From positions 62,001 through 126,000 of the forward strand of contig NZ_RQRS01000012.1 of NCBI RefSeq assembly GCF_004335085.1: a DNA stretch of 64,000 bases, read 5' to 3'. Source of the stretch: Pedobacter nototheniae (lineage in GTDB: Bacteria; Bacteroidota; Bacteroidia; Sphingobacteriales; Sphingobacteriaceae). Within the stretch, counting starts at the first letter, position 1. Every line of letters starts with the position of its first letter. The translations under genes were made by a program, and so were the position numbers. Positions 9,421 to 18,023 of this stretch are shown one piece after another. Under the pieces are notes generated by a model. It saw nothing but the letters and a program-made list of their open reading frames with translations, did no database searches and was not told the origin of the DNA.

Positions 9421-10369
9421 CCTTTCTAAAATCCAGCTTATTGCTGTCGTGCTTTTTATTGCAGCCGCATTTTCTTCATGTAAAAAGGATTCAACACAAG
9501 AGGAGGTGCCAACCAAAACGAGTAATAGTCCATATATAAAAAAGGTATTTGAATATGCACCTGCGCCCGGGCAGTTTATAAACGATGCCAGCTATGGTAC
9601 AAAAGAAAAGGCTAATGATTTAATCGGCACAGCAGATAACGGACTACTTTCTTTAGGTGGTTATGGCGGCTACATTATTTTTGGCTTCGATCACTCCATT
9701 GCAAATGAAGTTGGCAACGATTTGGGCATTTTTGGAAACCCACTTATTGGTGCAGGCATGGAATGGTCTGAACCTGGTATTGTTTGTGTAATGCAGGATA
9801 AAAATGGCAATGGCTTACCAGATGATGGCGAATGGTACGAACTGGCAGGAAGCGAATATAACAAGGCCGAAACCATTAAAAATTATAAAATTACCTATTA
9901 TAAACCCCTTACAGCAACTGAAGATATTAAGTGGACAGATAATCAGGGTAAAACCGGTTATGTTTTGAAAAACAGCTTTCATGCTCAAAACTACTTTCCC
10001 GCTGGAGTTACGGCTACCACTGTTTCGTTTGAAGGTACTTTATTAAAGAACACTTTAGGTGATAATGGAATAATTACCAACAAGCCTTTTTCTTTCGGCT
10101 ATAGTGATAATGGCTCGCCAGAGTATCTTGCTATACAAGATGAAAAGGGCAGAGGCTACAATACTTTCGATATAGATTGGGCAGTTGATAAAAATGGAAA
10201 TAAAGTAAACCTGAGTAAAATTGATTTCGTAAAAGTTTACACAGGTCAAAATAGTAACGGAAACCCTTACGATCCAGATACATCAAACTCAAGATCAAGG
10301 TTCTTGGGTGAAGTATCTACAGAAATTGCTGGTGCAATCGACATTAGATTATACAATCAAAAGAAATAA
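9413..10369 (+). CDS. surface lipoprotein of the cobalamin cluster, family A
   Basis: The start was set at ATG 9413, because this places a lipoprotein signal (AAAFSSCKKDS) at the N-terminus and gives an 8-base overlap with the preceding gene. A longer in-frame start at 9332 lies inside that gene. The mature protein, about 300 residues, shares its whole core with the next gene: KVFEYAPAPGQFIND, GGYGGYIIFGFDHSIAN, DGEWYELAGSEYN, FDIDWAVDKNGNKVNL. The DKNGNGLPDDGEW stretch looks like a Ca-binding loop. The cluster context suggests corrinoid capture, perhaps similar to the BtuH proteins of Bacteroides, but homology to BtuH could not be tested. Confidence 0.72.
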   Translation: MNNLSKIQLIAVVLFIAAAFSSCKKDSTQEEVPTKTSNSPYIKKVFEYAPAPGQFINDASYGTKEKANDLIGTADNGLLSLGGYGGYIIFGFDHSIANEVGNDLGIFGNPLIGAGMEWSEPGIVCVMQDKNGNGLPDDGEWYELAGSEYNKAETIKNYKITYYKPLTATEDIKWTDNQGKTGYVLKNSFHAQNYFPAGVTATTVSFEGTLLKNTLGDNGIITNKPFSFGYSDNGSPEYLAIQDEKGRGYNTFDIDWAVDKNGNKVNLSKIDFVKVYTGQNSNGNPYDPDTSNSRSRFLGEVSTEIAGAIDIRLYNQKK

Positions 10370-10386
10370 TTTAACCAAAAACACTC

Positions 10387-11526
10387 ATGAAAAAAAGTTA
10401 CCTAATTTTAATACTCTCAATTTTTACACTGTTTTATGCTTGTAAAAAAGATAAAGAAACAGAATCTGCACCTGATGTTAACCTATTTGTTAAAGGCGAT
10501 GCCATTACGGCAAAAGTTAACGTTAAAAGTACTCTTTCTGCTGGTACAAATAATGGTAAAAACTTTGCTCACCAATGGAAATTAGATGGTGTGGTGGTAA
10601 GCTCAACTTACAATTACGACTTTACGCCCCTAAAAGCTGGTACTTATATTATCGAATATACCGCTACAAATACTGTTGGCTCATTTACCCATAAATATAC
10701 AGTAACAGTGCCTGTGCCAGTGGTTGAAGCTACACCAACGAGCAGTAAATACATCACAAAAGTGTTCGAGTACTTGCCAGCTCCTGGTCAGTTTATTAAT
10801 GAAACCTTGGGTAGCCTTGCTGGTGCTCAAAAAATTATTGGCGATGTAAATAGTACAAGCTTAATTAGTTTGGGTGGTTTTGGTGGCTACATTATTTTTG
10901 GTTTTGATCACTCTGTAGCAAATAATGCCGGGGCAGATTTAGCTATTTACGGCAATCCAATTGGTGGCTCAACACCTTGGGCAGAACCTGGTATTGTAAT
11001 GGTAAGCCAGGATGTTAATGGAAATGGTAAACCTGATGATGAATGGTATGAACTTGCAGGTAGTGAATACAATAATCCATTAACAATTAAAAATTATGAA
11101 ATCACTTATACAAACCCTAAGGCTTATGCTAATGTAAGCTGGACAGATAATCAAGGCGGAAGCGGTACATACGATATTAACACTTTCCACAAGCACAATT
11201 ATTACCCTGAATTTGCTGCAAATCAAGATAAACTAACTTTTAAAGGAACTATGCTTCCATCAACTTGGGGTAAAAATGGAAGTATTTTTATTAATAATGC
11301 CTTTGCCTGGGGGTATACCGATAGCTGGTCTATTGATGATGATTACGCTACAAAGCGATACAATAGCTTTGATATTGATTGGGCTGTAGATAATACTGGT
11401 AAAAAAGTAGCCTTAAAAACCATAGATTTTGTAAAAGTTTATACAGGACAAAGAGAAAAAGGAAACACACTTCTAGGTGAAATATCAACGGAAGTTAAAG
11501 GGGCAGCCGATTTGGGAATTAAATAA
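10387..11526 (+). CDS. surface lipoprotein of the cobalamin cluster, family A with PKD/Ig-like domain
   Basis: The 379-residue protein has the lipobox TLFYACKKDK. An extra N-terminal domain at about residues 30-115 (HQWKLDGVVVSSTYNYDFTP, GTYIIEYTATNTVGS) has the pattern of a PKD/Ig-like fold. The C-terminal 260 residues repeat the family of the previous gene (KVFEYLPAPGQFINE, GGFGGYIIFGFDHSVAN, NGNGKPDDEWYELAGSEYN). The two therefore arose by duplication, and this copy gained, or the other lost, a spacer domain. It probably reaches further from the membrane. It belongs to the same transcription unit, 17 bases downstream of its paralogue. The ligand is unproven. Confidence 0.72.
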   Translation: MKKSYLILILSIFTLFYACKKDKETESAPDVNLFVKGDAITAKVNVKSTLSAGTNNGKNFAHQWKLDGVVVSSTYNYDFTPLKAGTYIIEYTATNTVGSFTHKYTVTVPVPVVEATPTSSKYITKVFEYLPAPGQFINETLGSLAGAQKIIGDVNSTSLISLGGFGGYIIFGFDHSVANNAGADLAIYGNPIGGSTPWAEPGIVMVSQDVNGNGKPDDEWYELAGSEYNNPLTIKNYEITYTNPKAYANVSWTDNQGGSGTYDINTFHKHNYYPEFAANQDKLTFKGTMLPSTWGKNGSIFINNAFAWGYTDSWSIDDDYATKRYNSFDIDWAVDNTGKKVALKTIDFVKVYTGQREKGNTLLGEISTEVKGAADLGIK

Positions 11527-11542
11527 ACACATATAAATTAGA

Positions 11543-12649
11543 ATGAAAAAAGTACACATTAAACACTTATTAGCCGTAACCCTAGTTATATTATTTGCCG
11601 CATCGTGTAAAAAGGATGATGTAGAAGTTAAGCCAGAAATACAGCCTGTTGCCAAAGGAAAATTTGAAAATGGTTTTTTTATTGTAAACGAAGGTTGGTT
11701 TGGACATGGAACAGGTGAAGTAAACTTTTTTGATTACGCTACAGGGAAATTAACGGATAGCGTATTTAAAAGAGAAAACCCTGATAAAAACTTAAATCCT
11801 GCAAGCTCTACCTTAGAGTTTGGAACTATTTTTAAAGATAATCTTTACCTAGTAAGTAAAGTTGGTGGGCCAATGGTTGTTGCCGACGCTTATACATTAA
11901 AGGAAAAAGGACGAATTGCAGCCAAAGCTGGAAATGATTGGAGAGCATTTTTAGGTATTGATGAAAATACAGGCCTTTTAAGTAGTGGCAATGGCGTTTA
12001 TTTGGTTAATCTTAAAAATTTAACCGCTTATGCAAAATTGGTTGGTGCCGATGGACAAATTGGCGATATGATAAAAGCCGGAAACTATATTTTTATGCAC
12101 AGCGCTACAGACGGACTATTAATTTACAATCTTTCTGATTTTAGTTTAAACAAAAAGATTAAGGGAATGACAGTTGGTTTTGCCCAAACACCAAATGGTA
12201 AAGTGTGGTACACAGCTGGTAAATATCTTTATAATACAGATCCGCAAACACTTGCAAAAGATAGTGTTGCCCTTAATTTTACGCCATACTCAACCTGGGG
12301 TGCCTGGCATTCGGGATCAATTGCAGCATCTCCAAAAGAAAACGCAGTTTATATTCTTAAAAATTTAAGCTTTGGAAGCAATGGTAGCGATGTTTACAAA
12401 TATGTAGATGGAAATAAAACCTCATTAGATGCACCTTTTGTAACTATGCCCGAAAAACAGGTGTTCTACGGTAAAGGCTTAGGCATCGATCCAAAATTAA
12501 ACCAGTTAGTTATTACAACAGTACAAGCCGGTTATGGAGCAAACTACGCTATTAATCACTTATATTTTTACGATACCACTAACGCAACTTTAAAAAATAC
12601 AGTTTCTTATGATGGTTATCACTTTCCAGGAATACCTGTATTTCATTAA
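11543..12649 (+). CDS. BtuG-like surface lipoprotein 3
   Basis: The 368-residue protein has the lipobox LFAASCKKDD and a beta-propeller of the DUF5074 type: GFFIVNEGWFGHGTGEVNFFD, ATSSTLEFGT-like blade edges and GLGIDPKLNQLVITT. It is more divergent than the two propellers upstream. It ends the first operon, since a strong terminator follows 21 bases after the stop and the second riboswitch begins right after it. It could serve the second receptor encoded downstream. A role in cobalamin binding is inferred from position and fold. Confidence 0.68.
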   Translation: MKKVHIKHLLAVTLVILFAASCKKDDVEVKPEIQPVAKGKFENGFFIVNEGWFGHGTGEVNFFDYATGKLTDSVFKRENPDKNLNPASSTLEFGTIFKDNLYLVSKVGGPMVVADAYTLKEKGRIAAKAGNDWRAFLGIDENTGLLSSGNGVYLVNLKNLTAYAKLVGADGQIGDMIKAGNYIFMHSATDGLLIYNLSDFSLNKKIKGMTVGFAQTPNGKVWYTAGKYLYNTDPQTLAKDSVALNFTPYSTWGAWHSGSIAASPKENAVYILKNLSFGSNGSDVYKYVDGNKTSLDAPFVTMPEKQVFYGKGLGIDPKLNQLVITTVQAGYGANYAINHLYFYDTTNATLKNTVSYDGYHFPGIPVFH

Positions 12650-12670
12650 TCCATAATTACATAAAATGTT

Positions 12671-12707
12671 AAAAAGGACTGCCAAATAGATAAGCAGTCC
12701 TTTTTTT
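12671..12707 (+). terminator. rho-independent terminator of B12 operon 1
   Basis: The arms AAAAAGGACTGC (12671-12682) and GCAGTCCTTTTT (12694-12705) are perfectly complementary over 12 bp and are followed by a T run. It closes the btuB1-lipoprotein operon just before the second riboswitch. Confidence 0.9.
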
Positions 12708-12721
12708 GTTACATTTGCGGC

Positions 12722-12883
12722 GCTTTTGGTTTCTGCCTAACCGCAGGATTAAAAGGGAATGCAGTGTAATTCTGTAACTGTCCCGCAGCTGTAAGCTCAT
12801 TAAAGATTTTTCATTTCTAAAGCCACTGTTCCTAACTAGAATGGGAAGGCAGAAAAATCAGAGTAAGTCAGAAGACCTGCCAT
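12722..12883 (+). promoter_or_regulatory. cobalamin riboswitch 2
   Basis: This is a second copy of the B12 riboswitch, with TTTTGGTTTCTGCC, AAAAGGGAATGCAGTG, the B12 box AACTGTCCCGCAGCTGTAAG, GCCACTG, GGGAAGGCAG and GTCAGAAGACCTGCC. The stems differ from copy 1 by compensating changes while the core is identical. It lies 110 bp before the second BtuB-like receptor. A block shared with copy 1 (CATAGCTTTCGGGGATTG and CTGTTTGCTGTG) continues downstream. Confidence 0.96.
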
Positions 12884-12970
12884 AGCGTTTATTTTCATAG
12901 CTTTCGGGGATTGAAGCTAGGAATGATTACGGCGTTATCGTATTTTCATATCCTTTTCCAATCTGTTTGC

Positions 12971-12987
12971 TGTGAGCAAAACTCACA
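12971..12987 (+). promoter_or_regulatory. start-proximal hairpin of riboswitch 2
   Basis: TGTGAG (12971-12976) pairs with CTCACA (12982-12987) around a CAAAA loop, ending 5 bases before ATG 12993. It matches the hairpin before the first receptor. A GTG at 12972 would open the same frame but lies inside this stem, so it was not used as the start. Confidence 0.55.
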
Positions 12988-12992
12988 ATCAA

Positions 12993-14837
12993 ATGAACAA
13001 AAAAAGTACTTTATTAGTGGCAGCCTTAGGGTTTGCCCAACTGGCAATTAGTCAATCGGCTAATGCCCAAGACAGCTTAAAGCTGAAGGATGTAGTTATT
13101 TCTGCAACCAAAAACGATCAAAAGCAATCACAAACTGGTAAAGTTGTTACCATTATTAGCAAAGAAGTTTTAGAAAGAAGTTTAGGTAAATCATTGCCTG
13201 ATCTTATTAGTGAGCAGGCAGGTATAATTGTTGGTGGTGCTTATGGTAACCAAGGGAAAGATAAAAGTGTATTTTTTCGAGGCGCACCAAGCGGTTATGC
13301 GCTAATTTTAATTGATGGAATAATACAAAATGATCCTTCTGGTAATGGTGGCGCATTCGATCTTCGCTTACTTTCTATTGATCAAATTGACCATATTGAA
13401 ATTTTGAAAGGCGGTCAATCTACCATTTATGGTTCTGATGCCGTAGCAGGTGTAATCAATATTATTACTAAAAAAGGTGGTCCAAAGGGCAATACTATTT
13501 ATGGTGTGGCAAGTGCTGGTAGCTTCGAAACCTATAAAGGAACTATTGGTTTAAATGGTGGTGTTGATGGTTTTACTTACAACGTTAACTATACTCATTT
13601 AAAAACAGATGGTATTTCTGAAGCTGCAACTCCAGTAGGTAGCACGGCAATATTTGATAAGGATGGTTTTAAAAATGATGCTGTAAATGCAAATTTTGGA
13701 ATCCAATTAGATAAGCACCTTTCTATAAATCCGTTTGTACGTTATTTTTATGGAAATTATAAGTACGATGACGGCCCTTTTTTGGATGCTGCAAACTACT
13801 CAATCCTTAAAAATGTGGCATTAGGTACCAACGCTAAATATGAATTTAATACGGGTAAAGTAACCTTAAATTATAGTTACGAAAGCAGTTCAAACGAATC
13901 TCATTCTTATTTTCCTGATTTTGCTCAAGGTAAAGTTAATCTTGTTGATTTATTTTATAATCAGAAATTAGGCAATAACCTTGATTTATTGTTAGGTATA
14001 GAAAATCGGGCGATGAAACTTTATGGAGTTGGACAACAACCAACCACAAATTTATTTGCAACATACGGATCGTTATTTTTACATAACCTGAGTATTTTTA
14101 ACTTAGAAGTGGGTGGCCGTTACAACAAGCACGAGCAATATGGCGAAAATTACACCTATACCATAACACCGAGCATCAATATTATAAAAGAAATAAAATT
14201 ATTTGGAACAGTTTCAACAGCATTTAAAGCACCAACATTAATGATGTTGTTTGGTCCATATTCGCCAAATGCCAACCTAATGCCAGAAAAATCACAGAAT
14301 TATGAAGCTGGTGTTAGCTTTAATTTAGCTGATGAGAAATTTACACTTCGTATAGCAACGTTTAAACGCAATTTAACAAACGCAATTGTTTACACACCTA
14401 AAGCCTATATCAACGAGGCAAGTCAAAAATATAAAGGTTTGGAAGTAGAGCCAGGTGTTAAACTAGGAGCATTCGATTTTAATGGATATTATGCTTATGT
14501 AGAGGGTAATACAGGTAAAGTAGATTATTTAATACGCAGACCGAAACACACTTTTGGAATAAATGCAGGTGTACAGGCAACCAAAAATCTTTATGTTAGT
14601 GCAAACTATCGTTATTTTGGTAAACGTTACGATACCTATTTTACCACCACATCTGTTGATGAATTATTACCCGCTTACAAATTATTAAATGCCTATGCAG
14701 AGTATGCTTTAGCCAAAAAACGTGTTAAAATATTCTTCGATGCCAAAAACATTTTGAACGAAAAATATAACGAACTTATTGGTTATAACAGCCCAGGTTT
14801 TAATTTTAATACGGGTGTTAGTTTTAATATTCGTTAG
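12993..14837 (+). CDS. btuB: BtuB-like TonB-dependent cobalamin receptor 2
   Basis: With ATG 12993 the protein has 614 residues, the usual BtuB length. The upstream GTG at 12972 would add seven residues and lies in a regulatory hairpin. A signal peptide ends at SQSANAQD. The TonB-box-like LKLKDVVISATK is followed by a plug domain (LPDLISEQAGIIVGGAYGNQ, SVFFRGAPSGYALILIDG, IEILKGGQSTIYGSDAVAGV) and a 22-strand-type barrel that ends in FNFNTGVSFNIR. This copy is closer to classical BtuB than receptor 1, with a full ILKGGQSTIYGSDAVAG segment. The riboswitch makes corrinoid import the likely role. Confidence 0.93.
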   Translation: MNKKSTLLVAALGFAQLAISQSANAQDSLKLKDVVISATKNDQKQSQTGKVVTIISKEVLERSLGKSLPDLISEQAGIIVGGAYGNQGKDKSVFFRGAPSGYALILIDGIIQNDPSGNGGAFDLRLLSIDQIDHIEILKGGQSTIYGSDAVAGVINIITKKGGPKGNTIYGVASAGSFETYKGTIGLNGGVDGFTYNVNYTHLKTDGISEAATPVGSTAIFDKDGFKNDAVNANFGIQLDKHLSINPFVRYFYGNYKYDDGPFLDAANYSILKNVALGTNAKYEFNTGKVTLNYSYESSSNESHSYFPDFAQGKVNLVDLFYNQKLGNNLDLLLGIENRAMKLYGVGQQPTTNLFATYGSLFLHNLSIFNLEVGGRYNKHEQYGENYTYTITPSINIIKEIKLFGTVSTAFKAPTLMMLFGPYSPNANLMPEKSQNYEAGVSFNLADEKFTLRIATFKRNLTNAIVYTPKAYINEASQKYKGLEVEPGVKLGAFDFNGYYAYVEGNTGKVDYLIRRPKHTFGINAGVQATKNLYVSANYRYFGKRYDTYFTTTSVDELLPAYKLLNAYAEYALAKKRVKIFFDAKNILNEKYNELIGYNSPGFNFNTGVSFNIR

Positions 14838-14843
14838 AAACGT

Positions 14844-14851
14844 TAACTTTG
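14844..14851 (+). promoter_or_regulatory. -7 box before DUF6580 gene
   Basis: TAACTTTG matches the Bacteroidota -7 consensus TAnnTTTG, 22 bases before the next ATG. No clear TTTG -33 element was found at the usual spacing, so the site is tentative. Confidence 0.4.
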
Positions 14852-14872
14852 CGTTAATAATTAAATATAAAA

Positions 14873-15460
14873 ATGTCTAATCTGAAATTTAATCCGCGTA
14901 ACACCATACTACTATTAATCATTTTAATAGTTACTGCATTTCGCTTATTAGTTACTTTTAATAGTGATGCACTTCAATTTGCAAACTTCTCATCTATAGG
15001 AGCAGTAGCACTTTTTGGTGGGGCTTATTTTAAAGATAATCTTAAGGCTTATGCTTTTCCATTGCTAAGTTTGTTCTTAAGCGATCTTGTTTTATACACA
15101 ACTATTTACAGAAAATATGTAGATATGTTGCTTGTACAAGAAAGCTGGACGTATTTAGCCATTGCTTTAATGGTTTTAGTAGGTAGATTGCTGTTGAAAA
15201 AAGTTAATGTAGTTAATTTATTAGCATCAACAATTGCAATTGTTTTAGTCCACTGGATTATTAGCGATATAGGTTCTTGGTACGGCAATCCATTGTTTAC
15301 TCAAAATTTAGCTGGTTACTGGCAATGTTTAGTTAAAGCAATACCTTTCGAAGTTAGATTTTTAGAAGGCACATTAATTTATGGAGCCATTTTATTTGGA
15401 GCTTTCGAAATTTTAAAAGCAAAATACCCAGTTTTAAAATTACAACAACAAATAGTGTAA
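14873..15460 (+). CDS. DUF6580 membrane protein, putative cobalamin transport
   Basis: The 195-residue protein has about five hydrophobic segments, starting near residues 11-28 and ending near 165-182. It carries the signature FSSIGAVALFGGAYFKDNLKA, shortened here to its core GAVALFGGAYF, that marks the DUF6580 group of putative transport proteins. It lies 35 bp after btuB2 and before a BtuF-like gene. No BtuC or BtuD permease or ATPase is in the window, so this protein is a candidate for the inner-membrane step of corrinoid uptake. That role is inferred from the neighbourhood only. A strong terminator follows the gene. Confidence 0.7.
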   Translation: MSNLKFNPRNTILLLIILIVTAFRLLVTFNSDALQFANFSSIGAVALFGGAYFKDNLKAYAFPLLSLFLSDLVLYTTIYRKYVDMLLVQESWTYLAIALMVLVGRLLLKKVNVVNLLASTIAIVLVHWIISDIGSWYGNPLFTQNLAGYWQCLVKAIPFEVRFLEGTLIYGAILFGAFEILKAKYPVLKLQQQIV

Positions 15461-15477
15461 GCTTACATTCAATATTT

Positions 15478-15514
15478 AATCCCCTTTTGTTAAATGCAAA
15501 AGGGGATTTTTTTT
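15478..15514 (+). terminator. terminator after DUF6580 gene
   Basis: AATCCCCTTTTG (15478-15489) and CAAAAGGGGATT (15497-15508) form a perfect 12-bp stem with a 7-base loop and a T8 tail. Confidence 0.9.
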
Positions 15515-15539
15515 ATCTTTAAATTTTGATATTAAATAC

Positions 15540-16478
15540 ATGAAAATAGTTTCCTTTCTTCCAGCTGCTACCAAAATGATTTATGATATGGGTTTGCAGG
15601 AATACCTATGTGGCGTAACTTTTGAATGCCCAAAAGAAGCTGCAAACCAACCAAAAATTGTTCGTTGTATTTTAGAAGGAAAAAACTATTCAAGTATAGA
15701 AATTGATCGGATTTTTTCGGCGTCAAAAGCCCAGGGCAAAAGTTTATACTGGGTAGATCAGGAACTACTGGAAAGTATTTCGCCCGATATTGTTTTCACA
15801 CAAGATGTTTGCGAAGTTTGTAACATCGATACCGTATGTACCGAAACAGCTGTTTCTAAATTAACTAAGCAGCCAACTCTTGTACCATTATCACCAAATA
15901 ACCTACAGGATGTATTTGAATGTGCCATAACCATTGCCAAAGCTATTGGTAAGGAAGAAGTAGCGTTGCGCTATTTGGCTGGTCTTCAATATAAAGTTGA
16001 TGATATTTTGGATCGGCTAAGATTACATAAAGCACCATTAAAAAGAGTGATGATAATGGAATGGATAGAACCCATTTACAATTGTGGCCATTGGATTCCA
16101 TTTCAAATTGCTGCGGCAGGTGGTGTAGATATGCTTTCTAATCCTGCTGGCGACTCTATTGTTACCCCATGGGAAAAAATTTTAAAATACAATCCACAGG
16201 TTTTAGTAGTTGCACCTTGTGGTTTTGATGTAAAACGAAGTATTGAAGAAATGGCATTGCTAACCTGTAAACCAGGATGGGAAAATTTGGAAGCTGTAAA
16301 AAGTAATCAGGTGTATATTGCCGATTTTGATATGTTTACTCAACCTAGTGCCGGAACATTAGTAGAAGGAATTGAAGCCTTAGCCTGTATGTTTCATCCC
16401 GAAATATTTAAACCTAACGAACAAATCGAAACCAAATTTATAAACTACACTAAAATAAAGCAGTTGCAAACATTGTAA
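15540..16478 (+). CDS. BtuF-like cobalamin-binding protein without signal peptide
   Basis: The 312-residue protein has the fold and opening of the BtuF/periplasmic binding family (MKIVSFLPAATKMIYDMG, GVTFECP, SPDIVFTQDVCEVC, NPQVLVVAPCGFD). It starts at once with the first beta strand: there is no signal peptide and no lipobox. Two Cys clusters (QDVCEVCNIDTVC) stand out. A cytosolic location is therefore expected, unlike classical BtuF, which delivers B12 to BtuCD in the periplasm. It leads a unit with a sirtuin gene and a DUF71 gene. It may bind corrinoid inside the cell or act in salvage; the missing signal and operon context are seen, the role is inferred. Confidence 0.75.
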   Translation: MKIVSFLPAATKMIYDMGLQEYLCGVTFECPKEAANQPKIVRCILEGKNYSSIEIDRIFSASKAQGKSLYWVDQELLESISPDIVFTQDVCEVCNIDTVCTETAVSKLTKQPTLVPLSPNNLQDVFECAITIAKAIGKEEVALRYLAGLQYKVDDILDRLRLHKAPLKRVMIMEWIEPIYNCGHWIPFQIAAAGGVDMLSNPAGDSIVTPWEKILKYNPQVLVVAPCGFDVKRSIEEMALLTCKPGWENLEAVKSNQVYIADFDMFTQPSAGTLVEGIEALACMFHPEIFKPNEQIETKFINYTKIKQLQTL

Positions 16479-16510
16479 TCCTCGTTTTAATAAAGTAGAA
16501 AACCTAAAAA

Positions 16511-17203
16511 ATGAAACCTAAATTAGTTGTATTAACAGGAGCAGGGATCAGTGCAGAAAGTGGATTAAAAACTTTCAGGGATTCTGATGGACTTTGGGAA
16601 GGTTACAATGTTTATGATGTAGCCACACCCGAAGCTTGGGAAAAAGACCCTGCATTGGTACAGCAATTTTATAATGAAAGACGTAAACAGGTTTTAGAAG
16701 CGCAGCCCAACAAAGCACATAAAATACTTGCAGAGCTTGAAAATGATTTCGACGTTGAAATTATTACCCAAAATATAGATGATTTGCATGAAAGAGCAGG
16801 CTCTACCAAAGTAACTCACTTACACGGCATCATCACAAAATCACAATCTAACCGTAAAGCTAGCTTAACCTACCCAATAGATGGCTGGGAATTGAAAATA
16901 GGGCAACTTTGTGAAATGGGTAGCCAACTGCGACCGCATGTAGTTTGGTTCGGAGAAAATGTTCCTATGATAGAAACTGCAGCAGAAATTTGTAGCAAAG
17001 CTGATATTTTTCTGCTTATCGGAACTTCCCTTGCCGTATATCCTGCAGCTGGTTTAGTAGATTTTGTTTCTTCATCAATTCCTAAATATATCATTGATCC
17101 AAAAATTCCAGAAGTAAAACGTTATCAAAATGTATTTAAGATAGAGCACACAGCAGTTAACGGAATGGCGATTGTAAAGGATTTACTACTAAATGGCCAA
17201 TAA
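16511..17203 (+). CDS. cobB: Sir2-family NAD-dependent deacylase (CobB-like, class III)
   Basis: The 230-residue protein has the sirtuin motifs GAGISAESG (10-18), TQNIDDLHERAG (86-97) and the catalytic His in THLHG (about 105). The Tyr54-x-x-Arg57 pair (FYNERR) corresponds to the residues that select succinyl or malonyl lysine in class III sirtuins such as SIRT5. The four zinc cysteines are absent, as in other Bacteroidota class III members. It removes acyl groups from lysine with NAD as cosubstrate. It overlaps the DUF71 gene by 11 bases. In Salmonella, CobB was first noted through cobalamin metabolism, which makes the location here interesting. Confidence 0.9.
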   Translation: MKPKLVVLTGAGISAESGLKTFRDSDGLWEGYNVYDVATPEAWEKDPALVQQFYNERRKQVLEAQPNKAHKILAELENDFDVEIITQNIDDLHERAGSTKVTHLHGIITKSQSNRKASLTYPIDGWELKIGQLCEMGSQLRPHVVWFGENVPMIETAAEICSKADIFLLIGTSLAVYPAAGLVDFVSSSIPKYIIDPKIPEVKRYQNVFKIEHTAVNGMAIVKDLLLNGQ

Positions 17204-17921
17204 GAAAGTTTGTGTTTTTAATTGGAGCGGAGGTAAAGACAGTACTTTAGCACTGCATTATGCCCTTCAGGATCCTGAAATTGAAATTAGATATTTACTA
17301 ACAACCGTTACAGAAAAGTACAATCGCGTATCCATGCACGGCGTTAGAGAAAGCCTGCTTCTTAAACAAGCTGAAAGTATTGGCATTCCTTTATATCAAA
17401 TCCGGCTGCCCGAAACACCTGATATGGAAACATACAACCAGGTGATGCATAATCATCTCTTAAAGTTAAAAGCAGAAGGAATTACTCATTCTATTTTTGG
17501 CGACATCTTTTTGCAGGACCTTAGAACCTATAGAGAAAATAGGTTAAAAGAAGTAGGATTGCATGCCTTATTCCCATTGTGGAATAAAGATACAAGTAAA
17601 CTTATTGCAGAATTTGTAAATACTGGCTATAAAACTATAATTGTGTGCTGCTGGGATACACTTAAAACCATTTGCGGAAAAGTAATAGATCATAATTTTA
17701 TAACTCATTTGCCGGAAGGTGTTGATCCCTGCGGAGAAAATGGAGAGTTTCATACTTTTGCATTTGAAGGACCGATTTTCAAGAAAAAGATTCATTTTAC
17801 TACAGGTGAACTTGTTTTTAAGGCATTGCCTGCTCCAAAAATAAACTCAGATCAATGCACTACAGTCAATTCTGATCTTACTAAAAATCAAGGCTTTTGG
17901 TATTTGGATTTAATAGAATAA
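17193..17921 (+). CDS. DUF71 PP-loop ATP-binding protein, probable B12 salvage member
   Basis: The 242-residue protein has the PP-loop NWSGGKDSTLALHYAL (SGGKDS at 12-17). It also has the family segments RVSMHGVRESLL, FGDIFLQDLRTYRE and DPCGENGEFHTF. DUF71/COG2102 enzymes include the diphthine-ammonia ligase of eukaryotes and archaea. Bacteria do not make diphthamide; published comparative genomics placed a bacterial subgroup in B12 salvage by its clustering with cobalamin transport genes. This copy, coupled to a BtuF-like gene and downstream of two riboswitch-controlled receptors, fits that subgroup. The chemistry (an ATP-dependent amide ligation or a related step) is not established. Confidence 0.8.
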   Translation: MANKKVCVFNWSGGKDSTLALHYALQDPEIEIRYLLTTVTEKYNRVSMHGVRESLLLKQAESIGIPLYQIRLPETPDMETYNQVMHNHLLKLKAEGITHSIFGDIFLQDLRTYRENRLKEVGLHALFPLWNKDTSKLIAEFVNTGYKTIIVCCWDTLKTICGKVIDHNFITHLPEGVDPCGENGEFHTFAFEGPIFKKKIHFTTGELVFKALPAPKINSDQCTTVNSDLTKNQGFWYLDLIE

Positions 17922-18023
17922 GAAGTGTTTTCATCTTTTGGCATCATTTTTTCTTATCATCTAGTGTAAATAAATTCATCCCAGCGAAATCATTAGTATT
18001 TGATTTCCGAAAAATATAAAGTC

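Noticed and set aside
12972..12992. GTG start giving a longer BtuB2
   Set aside because: It lies within the regulatory hairpin and would put a polar extension before the signal peptide; ATG 12993 is better.
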